From Lineus longissimus (Eukaryota; Nemertea; Pilidiophora; Heteronemertea; Lineidae): a stretch of 64,000 bases of DNA. Position 1 is the stretch's first letter. The number at the start of each line of letters is the position of its first letter. Shown in pieces: positions 47,101 through 59,225 of this stretch. A model generated the notes under the pieces. It was not told where the DNA came from, searched no databases, and saw only the letters and a list, made by a program, of their open reading frames with translations. The translations under genes were made by a program, and so were the position numbers. The stretch is from contig NC_088313.1 in assembly GCF_910592395.1 (NCBI RefSeq), positions 18,616,437 through 18,680,436 of the forward strand, written 5' to 3'.

Positions 47101-50100
47101 TGTATCAGGAAGCACTGGTTCAGAGGGCCGTTCCTCCGTGACGTCTTTGGCATTGGTTTGATGGCACAGTAAATCGAACAGAATAGCAGAGCCTAAACTG
47201 TGACCCGCTACAGAGACTTTTCCCTTGAAGTCTGGGTTCCTCTCCAGGAAGAGTTTGTACAGTCGGTTCATTTTCCCTGCCACTGTGTCGACAATCATCT
47301 GAAAGTTATCAAACATAACAAAGTTAACCTAATACATACTGAAATCAGATCCAATATCAGGGGTTATGAAGGGTTCCAATTCATGATTTGAAATCAAATA
47401 TAATTTTCTTGAACTTGGAGGCAGACTTTGATGGAGACTGCAGCGAGATTTTTGGAGTCTGAAAGATGGATCATGTCACTAAATCAAACCACAATTACAG
47501 GACATTTCTCCTTACCTGGCAGTATTTTGGACTGGTGTAGAAGAGTATATCCAAGAGTGTATCATTAGTATAATGACGGAGCTTTGGTATACTCTTCAGT
47601 GTAATTCGCTTTAAATTCCTACAATGAAAGAACAAATTTCTTACATGTTACAGGGTGTACCTCAAAAACAGTTATAAGATCAATTCCAAGGGAAAATGAA
47701 ACCAGCTCATGAAAAAAGTCATTAATTTCGCTGCATTTGCATTCGTTGATGGAGCATGGTGGTGCACTCATTCTAGCACTTAAAACCTAGGCTTGGCACA
47801 GTCACCATTTTGTCACTACTGGATCAAGGTTACATGTTGTTGTCTGAAGACAGAGCAGCCCCATGACGGCCCAAAGTGCAGCTGTGGAGATCTGTTTCCA
47901 GCTGTTTCGAAGCGTTTTCAGATTGCCAACCTACTACCAACCTATCTACTCCAGTGGCATCGCCATGAAGTGGGGCATGCCAGTGAACTGGAAGGTATTC
48001 CACCCTGCCGATATGCCCATCATCCTGGGGTCTCTTGAAATGCGAGCGCAACAGCATCAGTGAATTTGAACGTAAATTATCAACTGAAAGAAAGGAAACA
48101 CATCTAGATTATAGTGTGATTTATGTAACTACAGCTTTTCAAACAGTTATGGAGCACACACATGGTCCTGTTGTGATATTCATTGTCACAGGACAGCCCA
48201 TCCACAGCTTTCTTATCAAAATCTATGACAGCCTGAGACATGACACACCATGCACTGAAACCAATACTTCACTCACCACATTCGACTAGACTTCTGAGTC
48301 GGAGGTCACATATTGATCCAATGCCGTGACAAACAAATACAACATGGTCTACTTTGGTCGGCTCGCCATCATCGATTGTGTCTGTGTCTTCGATTCCTCT
48401 CTTCACAACCCGTGGGCGCATCTGACCATCCTGCTTACAACAAAAACAATAAGCTTGCATCAATGAAAATTACAATTTAAACGTGATCAGCACGAACTCT
48501 GTTAGCGTATTGGCTAAAAATTATAAGCGTCTAAGTGAAAGTGTCCCCAAATCAAATACCTTGGCAATAACTACAAGCTACAATATCAAGTAAGTCGGTC
48601 AACAAGGTTCATCATAAGCAGACGACAGAGCAAGAGAAAACCTTGAGGAGGCGGTAATGCCAGCCCTGGATCAACCAGGGAGAAAGCGCAAAAGCCTTTA
48701 CCAGGTATGAGAGCAAAGAATAAGATAGTAAGATGATTACATTCGCTACCTGTGTGGTCCCCCATTCATCGGGAAGAGAAGATGGCCTGAAGTGGACAAT
48801 CACATTGGGGTTATGCATCACTATCGTCTCTCCGCCAGGGAACTCGAGCCGTTTATGCCACACATTGCTCAGAAGTGCAACCTTGTACTCTTCCTGTAAA
48901 GAAACATGAAGTCTCATCATAGGTCTCATCAAGTCTCAATCAATAGTCAGATTTCTGAAACAAGTCTACACTGTTCAAGTTTAACCACTGCATCAACAGA
49001 GGATATGAATTCTGCACAAGTCTCCATTCTAAATCACCCAATTTGGGGCAGGCTCAGAAACAAAGTTCAATGTACACAACCCCGTTAGTTACGATTAACT
49101 GAGCACCACCTTAATGTTAAGTTCAATTTCACAATTCGTTGTTCCTCACCTCTAGTTTTCCAGCAAACTCTTCATCGTACGGTATAAATCGGTTGTCACC
49201 TTCCGACTTATAGAACCACATACACCGTCTCACTTCAGTAGGGGCTTCGTCCCAGTAGACGGCACAGCGTTGACGCTCACCAATATTCACATCATACCGT
49301 CCACCATCAGTTGCTATGACCACAGGAGTGCTGAACTCGCCACCTGAAATAAAAGAAGTTTCTCAACAGGGATGTTTACATTTGTCTGAAACACCAGAAA
49401 TGACAAGTTTGGATAATAAAAGCGCACTCACACACAGTTGAAATAGAACCATTTGGTAATAGTTGGAGTTATATTTGGCACCACTTTTGTTCGTCTTCGA
49501 GAAGCAAACATTAAGACCAAACTGCCCTTCAGGTTTCTACCTAAAACATAAATAGTCACCTTTTCTAAACGCATCCTCCAACTTGACCGAGTCCAAGAGA
49601 GACATGGGAAACCATATGGCACGATGTTCAACAACCTTACAGAAGTACCAATGAGGTTGTACGGGGACGTACAATTTCTGGCTTCCAATCATGGCACCGC
49701 CGGGCTGCAGTGGGGTCAACAAGACTGCATCACTCATACTGCTGCTAGGTGTACTGACCATGGGCGTAACCTGGCAAAATGAAAGCATGAACATCGTAAA
49801 TGGTTTGTATTCGTGGGTTGACTAGCCACTTGAGACATCGTACAACTGTCACATAAGATGCCAGGATAGTTTTGTTCAATATTTCAGACTGTATCACGAT
49901 TCACACATGTAAACAAGGTGGATACAAAAGCAATACAAGAGAAGTACAATCTCCTTCACATCGAGTACAATTTTCAGTACTCAGACCTGTTATACCTCAC
50001 ATTTCTTCCTTACCTCTGCTACAGGCAGATTTCCTGTACTTGACATGCTGGAGCTAAAGGGTGGTTGCGACAGAGGTGGCAGTTGTGACTGGGAAGTAGT

Positions 50101-51717
50101 GCCGGCATAGGTGCCTGGCGGTGGCTGAGCATATCGAGGTGGTCCCTGGATCCTGTGGAAGTTCGGAGTACCTACACCAAACAATACAACAACAAAGCAT
50201 TAGACAAATCAAAAAATTAGTAAGACTTCAGATCATGAAACATAAAACTGAGCGATCTAATTGACTACTATTCTTTGATATAAATAATGAGCTGCAAAGT
50301 CATTCTAGTTATAGCATGCTCAAATGCACTGGTAAAAGGGATTAAATATTTCGATACGGCAATACAATCATATCACTGGCTGTAGTTGAAAACTTACTAG
50401 AAGCTGTGGGTGGAAGACCGACAGGAGGAGGACCACCAAACTGTCCCATACTGTTTGGAGGAACATTGACCTGTCCAACACCAGACAATGGAGCTCCATA
50501 CTGCCCAACATTTGTGGAGGGAGCACTAAAAGATGAGGTCATGGGTGGGCCACTGTTGTACCCCATAGCACCAGCAGACGACTGAGGAGTTCCAATCGTT
50601 TGTGTTCCATACATCCCCATTCCCTGGGGGGCAGACCCCCGCCTTTCAGGTGTCGAGGAACCACTCTGACTGCTGGAACTGGATTTCCATGGCGAGAAAC
50701 TTGGACCAGAGAGTGCTGCAAGTGGTCCTCCTATTGATGGAGGTGCTCTGCTGGACGTCTGGTTGGGGTCTGGCTGTCTCACTTGCGAGAAAGGATCAGC
50801 ATCTGCAGCAGCTGAAGTGTTAGGCGTTGACTGAAACATTGAGAACAGGCCACCAAGTGTACTAGAACTACTACTCGGCTGACTACTTTTTGGTAATGGT
50901 CCCTCTGGAGACTGCATCGGGAGTGTTTGACCAACAAAACTGTCTGCCTCTCCATCATCTGAAAAGGGACCAGATAATTAAGCGACATGCACTGAAAAGA
51001 CCAAAACATGCAGAGTCTTGATATGATATGAATACAAATGTCCTTCCACTTGACTTGATTATTGGCCCATCGACCATCCATTGCTCTTGTAGATCAATGA
51101 TCATCGATGACACGTACAAGGAAGGACGGTTATCTCATCTGGATTTTGTCAGGAAATTCTATTCTGTTAGTGTTATTGTCCATGAACCTAGTTGGAGTGT
51201 TTGTGGGTTAAAATTTACAATCCCTGATCGGAAATGACGTAGTTTGATCGCATTCAACTATAAATCCATTGAACAGTGTTGCTTCGTTAGTCAACCGATG
51301 ACCTTTTTTTGGGGTGTGAACACTGTGATCGGGGATTGTAAAATCGTTCCTGTTTGTGTATCAAACAGCTGAAACTGGGCTACTGGTACTGCCGTACTGG
51401 GACCATCAAAATGACAACAGACGAAACTGACATGACCGGTACTGTACACAATGTAAATGTATACGCAAATGTATTGTACATGTTGTAGTGTAAAATGTAC
51501 ATGATCGATGATGACGTGACAGATGGACTTTGTCCCTTCAGAAATGGGTGCTTTTAGCCACAAAAGGCGTACCTGGGGACATCAACGAGGCTTCAGTATT
51601 GACTATAGGTAAAAGGACATTAGATCCTATTGATGCGTTCATGGTAAGCCCATCTCCTGGGGGCATTAGAAGCAAAGGAGGAGGGGTTGCATCTTTTCGA
51701 TTTCCTTTATCCGCCAT
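44104..51717 (-). CDS. SEC23IP: SEC23-interacting protein (p125, DDHD-domain family)
   Basis: Cytosolic/ER-exit-site protein of the intracellular phospholipase A1 family that binds SEC23 of COPII coats. Sixteen exons, all GT-AG and in phase, give 1144 residues: 51717-51573, 50958-50398, 50171-50014, 49770-49560, 49343-49150, 48893-48750, 48430-48277, 48083-47942, 47618-47516, 47298-46939, 46693-46464, 46329-46092, 45776-45683, 45421-45224, 44897-44753, 44461-44104. In order: Pro/Ser/Gly-rich N-terminal region (1-320), WWE domain (about 325-430, VRRCMWFYK), lipase core with GHSLGS near residue 638, SAM domain (about 695-760, [13 protein letters not shown]), and DDHD domain (about 800-1040, ending [20 protein letters not shown]). 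The vertebrate protein is about 1000 residues and ends soon after the DDHD domain. Here a tail of about 85-100 residues rich in PPMSG/PPMSA repeats follows. The start codon is 148 bp from that of MCMBP on the other strand. Confidence 0.97.
44122..44280 (-). repeat. Coding tandem repeat, Pro-Met-Ser-Gly/Ala units
   Basis: Within the last SEC23IP exon, 12-18-base units encode PPMSG, PPMSA, PPPMSG and PPMG repeats. On the plus strand this reads as a run of GGAGGAGGGCCAGACATT-like words, producing a spurious glycine-rich frame. Expansion by slippage is likely, so allele length may vary. Confidence 0.85.
51207..51350. mobile_element. MITE-like element, copy 1
   Basis: A non-coding element with inverted ends: left TTTACAATCCCTGATC, right GATCGGGGATTGTAAAA. 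It shares both ends and a central block (GTCAACCGATGA followed by a T-run) with copy 2 at 63392-63490. It lies in the first intron of SEC23IP. Two related copies with terminal inverted repeats, about 100-145 bp and no coding capacity, fit a miniature inverted-repeat transposable element. Target-site duplication is not clear. Confidence 0.75.
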
Positions 51718-51865
51718 GCTTGTTTACACGTCAAACCGGAGATGACGTAGCCGGTGTGACTGAACTCTGGCCCTAATCTGCATAATGCAATGAGCAAAGC
51801 CACGTGCTTATTTCCCGCCATTTCCAACTTTTACACCATTTGTTGATAAAAAGGCTATAAACAAC
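51718..51865. promoter_or_regulatory. Bidirectional promoter of SEC23IP and MCMBP
   Basis: Only 148 bp separate the divergent ATGs. There is no TATA box at a usual position. The interval contains CACGTG (51801-51806, an E-box for bHLH factors such as USF/Myc), TTTCCCGCC (51811-51819, an excellent E2F site, fitting a replication gene such as MCMBP) and a TGACG half-CRE near 51742. The sites are seen in the sequence; their use is inferred. Confidence 0.8.
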
Positions 51866-54800
51866 ATGCCTAGTATCGAAGATTGGGTCAATTCACCCCT
51901 CAAAATAGTCCAAAATCTCTATGGTACAGTGTGATTGTAGATTATTCAAAATGCATAAATGGAAAGCAGCCAAAAACAAACTTGTGAAAATGTCCTGTCA
52001 AGACTGTGGTGTCAATACTGCCAATAGTCAGGAGGCCACATGACAACAACACCAGCATGACCTGATTGATCTGTCGCACGTCCACCGAGATTGCACATCA
52101 TCGACATCATGTCAATTTCGTTGACCGTCGACGGTCATGCCCGAAGCTGATTTCACGTCGAAGTCTGTGCTAACCTACCAACTGCCCGAGACCGCAGCAA
52201 AAAACATATAGCCTATTAGTACTGCGATGCGTCAACTGAAATTCCCTATCAGTAATGTTGAGCGATGTTGTATCGTGCATAATATCGTTATTGACGTCAT
52301 GACACTTTGTCGAACTGATCTATAAGCTAGGGTACTCCTGCCTTACTGACGAGCTTAGATTCTGATTATCCTTTCAGATCAACATGGCACTGAATACACC
52401 AACAAAGTTAAAGAATACTTCAGTAAAAAGCTTGAGGAGAGGAATGCTTTGTCATGTGTGAGTATCATAGGCGTTCCAGGTTGAATCCGTCTGAGAGACA
52501 CGTAGGCCTGGGTTGGAATCTGTTGGAAAAAAGGCTCAGATTCAGAAGAGAGATCAACACAGGGAAAATGAGGTTTTGATCTAGATCCCGAGGTAGCTAT
52601 ATGATGACAAGACTTCTTGCCAATTGCGGCAAGAAGGAAAGAATAAATCAGTGAAAATCTCTGTTGTATTGTTGTCAAATAACCAAACTTTGTCTTCCAG
52701 ATTCCCTCCCTAAATCAAGTCGCTTTGCATGAACTGCCACCAAATTCCTTGGTGAAGTTCCGCTGCATGATCCAGGACATGTTTGACCCTGAATTCTACC
52801 TCGGACTCTATGAAGTGAAGAACAAACAAACTGGTAAAGGTGTCATGAAGGTTGGACAGTATAAAGACATCGCTGAATGCCAGGTAATACGTGAAGTAGT
52901 TTTGAAATCCAGTACATACTAGCAGCACAGAATCCATGGAAATCAATTTTACTGTCTAATCCTTATAACAATGGCAACTTGGTGGGATACTTTGCTGTAC
53001 TCTTTAAATCTTCCTGAACACCTTGCCAAGCAGTCCAATTACAATTTTCATCTCGGCATTGAACTAATTTCCCTCACTTCTTCTTTACTGCAGGCTGATG
53101 AGGAAGTCCAAGTGTCTTCTGAGCGCAATGTAACGATGGACCGACAACAGTTCTATTGTGTACCAATACCAGGAGAGGCCGACTGGGTCAAAAAAATATC
53201 CTTTAAATCATTATAGACCTCCATAAAGGACATTCTAAAGTATCTTATCTCTTCATCTTTATGTCCCACATCCATTGGGGTGACCCTGCATGGTTGGCAA
53301 TGTGGCATCATCCTTCTGTCCTATGCAAGGTGGATCAGGTCACCGGTCTTTCATCCTGTCTGTTCTAGGTGAGCTACAAGTGGGCTGTATTGTCTAATTT
53401 GTCGTCTTTGACAGAGATACTCCTTAACCTTTAGTAAGAATTTTCAAAATCTGACCAGGCTATTGAAATGCCATCTACATCATCTGAGCCTGTGCGGAGC
53501 AAGCGATGTTTTGATGAAGAACCGAGTAGCCCATGCAGCATGGTGTCCTCAACTTGTAGTACGTTGAGTCAAGAAATGTCGCCAAGGATGGAGGACACTG
53601 AGATGGTCTCCTCGCCATCGCCAATGTTTGGAGAGTCAAAGAAAAGCAAACCTGGTGAAAGTAATGCAGCACCGTCGTCACAGCAGTTGCCCGATTTGAA
53701 CTTCCCATTACCAGGAGAAAAGGGGCCGGCTTGTTTAGTGAAGGTAGTGTATCTTCAGCTTCGTCTGTAGAAGTTGCCAGTTGATCAAGTATGGAGTTAC
53801 AAGAAGTTTCTGATGAAGTGTGCCTTCTTGCTGCTTTCATTAGCTGATCTGATCTTCCCTGCTGGGGTGACATCAATGATAGGGACGAGGTGTAAGGTTC
53901 TCCAATCCCATTGAGTGTGAAGACAGTTAAATGTGTAGAAATTATATGTCTTCTTTGTCTTTCAGCTGTATGATGATTCCGACACATTCAAAGTGAATGA
54001 CACAGTTGAATTTGTTGGTGTGCTTTCAGTGGACCCGTCGATGGCCAAGTTCCCAAGTGAAAGGTAGGTATTGTCTTGCATAACACAGAATTTAGAACTC
54101 TTGAAAGATTATGGCTCTCTTTCTCTCTCTTTGCAGTAACAAAAACAAATGTGGAACCTGGAATGCCTTCCTTAGGTAGCCTGTTGATTGAATTCATGTT
54201 ATTTTTCTGCCTGCCATTTCAGTGTACAATTAGACTTCGTGATAGACCCTCTGGAGGACATGATGGACATGGCTGAACACAACGCCCACTCACCACCTTC
54301 TTCTCTCGTGCCAAGACTACACGCTGTAATGTCATATAAATTAGAACATGTGAACCCATACTTACCTCGAGAATTGAGTAAAACACCAAGCCAGTCATGT
54401 AAGTTCATTGGTAAGGCTTTTTGTTCACTCACAACACTGTAATGCATTACATTCCTGGAAACCTGCCTTTGACTGATGGAAAAGCTTAGAGTTTTACACA
54501 AAGTCTTCTCACTTACATTAACCTTAGCAGGGAAATGGCATTTTTTGCTGTTGGTTGTTTTGGCCCAGGTCGCTATCGATTGTGGACATGGTTATTGTTT
54601 GAGGTAGGATGTTGCAGGTTAAAGTCATTCAATGTGAAATGATACTCCACTCAGGTTGTCTTGAGTAAGTTTTCCAAATAACATGGTGTCGATAAACCTT
54701 CAAATGTCTGCTTATGTTACAGGTATAGAAAGTATTTTATCGCAGAGCAAGGTCGTTCGTAAGGAGGTGATATCTCTCCTAGAACAAGCCTTGTTTGGAG

Positions 54801-56924
54801 ACAACCTGGCGGCAGAATATCTCCTCTGTCATCTGATATCATCTGTGTAAGTGTTCACAATGGGAGTCCCATCAGCAATATTTGTGTCCTGTTGAGTGTC
54901 AGTGGGAGACCAAAGGCACACATTTATCACTGCAACCAAGGCCCTCAACTGTGCACACTGGTCACCTGAAGTCTACCAATTTCACTACCTGGCTACTGCC
55001 CAATTTTAGTCCCCTTTTCGGAATATATCCTGATAACTTTTGACATCTAACCGCATAAAACATGTTCTTCTGCCTTACCCCTGTGTCTCCCTCTTTTTCA
55101 GATATGCACGTAGGGATGTTGTTGCTGTTGGTAAATTCAGTTTAAATATCATCGGATGTCCAAAACCAGACGAACCTCTTCAGGAATATGCTCCTAGATT
55201 GTACCATTTGATAGGGAATTTTGTCACCAAGCATCATTTTTTACCGATGAGTCTCGACTTCATGAAAGCTAAGCTGTTTTCCCCTCGGAAAGATTACAGT
55301 GCTAATCGATTGGTCAGTGGTATCCTACAGCTAGCGAGCAGAACACACTTAGTCATTGATGAAACTCGATTGCAACAAGGTCAGCTGGATGCTACAGGTA
55401 AGCATTGGGAGAATTCAGTCATGGAAACATCTTCAGCACCGTAAGATTTGAGTTGATGAGAGCAATCGCCCCCCTGTGACGACGGATCCAAGCAGTGCCC
55501 AGACTAGATGAGGGGGAAATACTTGCCCTTTGGAATGTATGGGTACCAGGGTCAGAGTCAAACGGGTGGCCAGCTGTAGATTTGTCGGTATATGTGGGAA
55601 AAGGTTTTGACTTGAGTTTATTTTCAGGGGTAAAGAATGTCACGGCCCTCGGAAACCTGATTTCTTGGCAGAAGGTGGATTACGACTTCAACTACCACAC
55701 ACAAGAGTTCACCACCAATGTTCCTGTCCTCATCCTGTCTGAGGGCAAGTCATTGTTGCCGGTAAGAAAACAATTTTCCCATGTTGGTGTGTACCATTTG
55801 GAAAGAGAAAAATGTGCTTGCCTATAATACCTACGCATGTTAAATGTCACCTTTAACTTTTTTTGATAGCTTGCCCTTTGCTAGTTGATGTACATGCGGT
55901 GTATTTAATGTACATGTACCTTATACATTATGGCCCGTGGAGTGTTTCTATTCAGATGGTTTAAAACAATGTTCTGTGTTTCTGTCCTTGCAGAGTGACT
56001 GCCGTGTGCATCTGACCCCCTGTCTACCATTGGACAATATGAGTTACTTGGCTGCAGTTGAGAGCTACCTGACCCCCTCCCTCCTCACCAAAATCAGGTC
56101 ATACATCGGCTTGTTGAGTCTTATCGAATATTCAATGTCAGATGGCATGCAGAAGGTAAACATGTGTTTTGGTTTAAGTTGTTATGAGATCATTGTTCAT
56201 GGAGAAAAGTTAAATTTGAAATTGAACATTTGAGTTTACAGTCTGATATCAACAACAGTGGAGGTTATCAACCCACTTTACACTGCCCAGTCTTTCCTGA
56301 AGCCTTAATTCTGCCTGCAGTACCTGTACAGTACTGTATTCAATTTCTGTCACAAAATCTTTCCGGATTGTATATCCTGATTTGCTCTCTGCTTCTATTC
56401 AATAGTCTCTTGAAGAGGATTTTGTGGAGGCGAGGAAAGATAATGCACAGAACATGAGTGTGGAAGACTTTCATGGACTTCTCGTTCTTGCGAGGTGAGT
56501 GTTTCTTCTCTTGGTCTGCAGTTTTCCCTCTGACAGCATAGTTTAAATGAAAGGTGAATCAGTAACTGCTTGTTCAACCAATCCATTTCTGCATAAATGC
56601 TTGGTTGCAGCAGTCTACTGTTGCGCTCGAGGGTTGGAGCTACTTGATATCGTCTGGACTTTTTTGGCTTTGACCTGGCAAAGCTACATTTATCTTAATC
56701 ACTGCTGCTCTTGTCCAAGTGACCAGTCTTCAAGAATAACAAATGTTATGTTGACAAAAGCAATATGGCTTACGTCGTTTTGAGGCAATTCTTGTCTAAA
56801 AGTTGATATTCCTATACTTTGCAGGCTCCTGTCTCTGTCTTACGGACAGACCAACCTGAGCAAGGACATGTGGGAGAAGGCAAAACAAATGGATCGAGAA
56901 AGAAAAGCAAGGATTCCCAAGTAA
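51866..56924 (+). CDS. MCMBP: MCM-binding protein
   Basis: Nuclear partner of the MCM2-7 helicase that helps assemble, store and unload MCM complexes during replication. Thirteen exons in phase give 633 residues (human about 642): 51866-51923, 52378-52457, 52701-52883, 53094-53195, 53456-53743, 53966-54063, 54223-54410, 54723-54846, 55102-55397, 55628-55761, 55994-56155, 56406-56494, 56825-56924. Conserved blocks run along its length: [122 protein letters not shown]. The start [16 protein letters not shown] aligns with the human N-terminus. All introns are GT-AG except intron 4 (53196-53455), which looks like a U12-type AT-AC intron. It is head-to-head with SEC23IP. Confidence 0.97.
53196..53455 (+). 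other. Probable U12-type AT-AC intron of MCMBP
   Basis: The intron begins ATATCCTTT, the exact consensus of the minor-spliceosome 5' splice site. It contains CTCCTTAAC at 53420-53428, an 8-of-9 match to the U12 branch site TTCCTTAAC, and ends TCTGAC. Joining at AC keeps phase 0 and gives WVKK followed by [12 protein letters not shown], aligning with human WVKE...NQARVSPSTSYTP. No GT donor gives a continuous frame there, and nearer AG acceptors either shift the frame or expose a TAA. Branch-to-acceptor distance is about 28 nt, longer than usual. Confidence 0.8.
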
Positions 56925-57127
56925 AACGTCTTTGAAACCTTGAAATGTCTCAACGGATGTATGACTATGGAATTCTAACTAGATCCGTGCCTGCATTGCA
57001 TGTTTTGATAGTTGAGAAAAAAGAATCCATACTGACACAAATTTTTGCGAATGTTGTTATGCAAATCTTGCAATATTGTTACTGTAATAAGTTTGAATGC
57101 ACATTCAAATGTTTTCTAACTTTCCAT

Positions 57128-57133
57128 AATAAA
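57128..57133 (+). terminator. Poly(A) signal of MCMBP
   Basis: AATAAA about 200 bp after the MCMBP stop codon, in an AT-rich tract. It is a good positional candidate. Confidence 0.55.
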
Positions 57134-59225
57134 AAGATAAGAAAAAAGAGAACGGGTTTGCTTTAGTAGTCACTGTGCCCAATCGAATGAATACATCGTG
57201 GGAGATGGAGAGATGATGTAGAGTGGAGCCTCCCCAAGTGAACACCTGTTTATCAGGAGGACGCCGTCTATCAAAGTGTTACATGTAGGAGATGGCATTT
57301 AAAAGTTTACCTGGATGAGATGATACTGGTATTCCACTTGCGGACAACATCAGTGTTATAATCTTGCCTCGATGTTGAATGTAGGCCTATACGTAGCTCA
57401 GAGTGAAGGAATGATAAGTATCCTATATATTTACAGATGCATACAAAACGCCACCTTAAAAAGCAGAGACACTGTCACAATCAACTGGGCTTTCAGCTGA
57501 GACAAGTATATACTTGGGGTACAGCCTTCAATCATATTCCTCATACTTTTTTGGGCTCTCTGCCGGGTACTTTCTGTCTCAATTGACTATATCCTATTAA
57601 AACTGATTGTCGACGACCGCTTTATTATCAATGACACTACCGCAGCTCACACCACAGCTGGGACAAAAATGTGTACCTAGAAAATATGATCATGATATGG
57701 ACCATTCCCAAACTCAAATATCCTACGGATTCATAAACATGTTCTTGTATATCTGCTGGGGATGACTGTGTGTTCTATAGAAATGACTTTTGCCAAAGTC
57801 CCGGACACTTTTCCTTGGATTGAGCTAACTTCTCTCTGACATGCATAAGTTTGACATCATTCCAGCACATGCATTATAATCTGACTTGGTCTAAGCTAGC
57901 ATCTCACAATTTTCCGGAAGACATTCACAGCCTTGTCTCTCCCGCAGTAGTCATCTGGGCCTACTATCTTGGACTGACCTAACATCTCACTGTGCTCTAG
58001 ATGACATGCACACCAGGGCCAACTGCCTTAGACTGAGCTATCATCTCACCATGCTTGTGACGACAGGTACAACGTACTCTGCTGTACCGCAACTACTAGG
58101 GCCTAACGAAAAAGATCTTGGATTCACCGTCGTAAAATCAGAATTGTAACAGCTACTGTCATCAGCTTGGTTGTGACAGGCCCGAGAAATGATGTCTCAT
58201 CTCAAGACCAGTTTAGGATGGCTGAGGACCCTTGGATGTGACAAGGTTGGTTGTCGAACAGCTACGATGCACTGAGCAGTACTGGCTTTGTGGCCTTGTA
58301 AGCGTCACGTCGTAGGACGTGACCATGGCATCTTGAGTAAACTGTTCTGCTGGCCAGAAAAGTGCTACATAAATGTGGTTCCAGTTATGCTGTCGGTACT
58401 TTATTTCTCAGCAACTGGGAAGCACCTCCCAGTAGATGCACAATCCTCTGCTCCATTGGCATTGTCATACAAAAACAAGGACACGAAATTGACTCAATTT
58501 TTCAAATGTCGATTCTGTTCAATAGTCTAAATAGTCTCAAGTCCATGGGAGAAAAATTATAACGGAAAGAATGATGTACAATATACAGTTTTTTATTGAC
58601 AAATATTTAACTCCTTTCGTAAGAAAAGTTTGCATGATAACTCACAATAAAAAGTGACAATACGGAACATTTCTTGTCAACCACTTTTCCGTTCCCCCAT
58701 GAATGATTTTCTTTAGAAAGACGACCAGGATTACGGTCTTGCGTGAACATTGCTTTGTCATGGGCGGATTTCAAGAAGCATTGAATCTTAAGTGGTGTTG
58801 ATGACTGGCAGCATTGACTTTTGATCGATTTACAACTCCCAAAATTATAATAGTGGTCATAATAAACGTACTACAGTAAATACTAAACATATGGTGCAAC
58901 TACCACACTATGACATCAAATATTGAGAAAGATACAAGTTACTCTGTTTTCAATATTACATTGTCCACAGTTGCAATTGTTTCCTTGGATGTGTGGCTCT
59001 GATCACTACACCCGATTCAGAACGAGGTTTGAAACCAACATGCCCATGACTAGCACAATTAGGATGAATCTTCTTGTGACAAGAACAGAACACCCGTTCA
59101 TTTTAAAATTTCCATGAACCAGTCAGTATGAAGGACAAATCTGATCAGAGTTCTCTCGTAAAAATGTCTCAAACATCATTTTAAGCCGCCATCTCAAGTG
59201 GTGTGCACATCCATTTATTGGCGAC
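57134..59225. other. Intergenic DNA between MCMBP and the RRM gene
   Basis: About 2.1 kb lying between the convergent 3' ends of two genes. No exon, RNA gene or repeat family is recognised. Minus-strand AATAAA motifs at 59214-59219 and near 58.59 kb could end the RRM-gene transcript; the first lies only about 7 bases beyond its stop codon. Confidence 0.45.
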
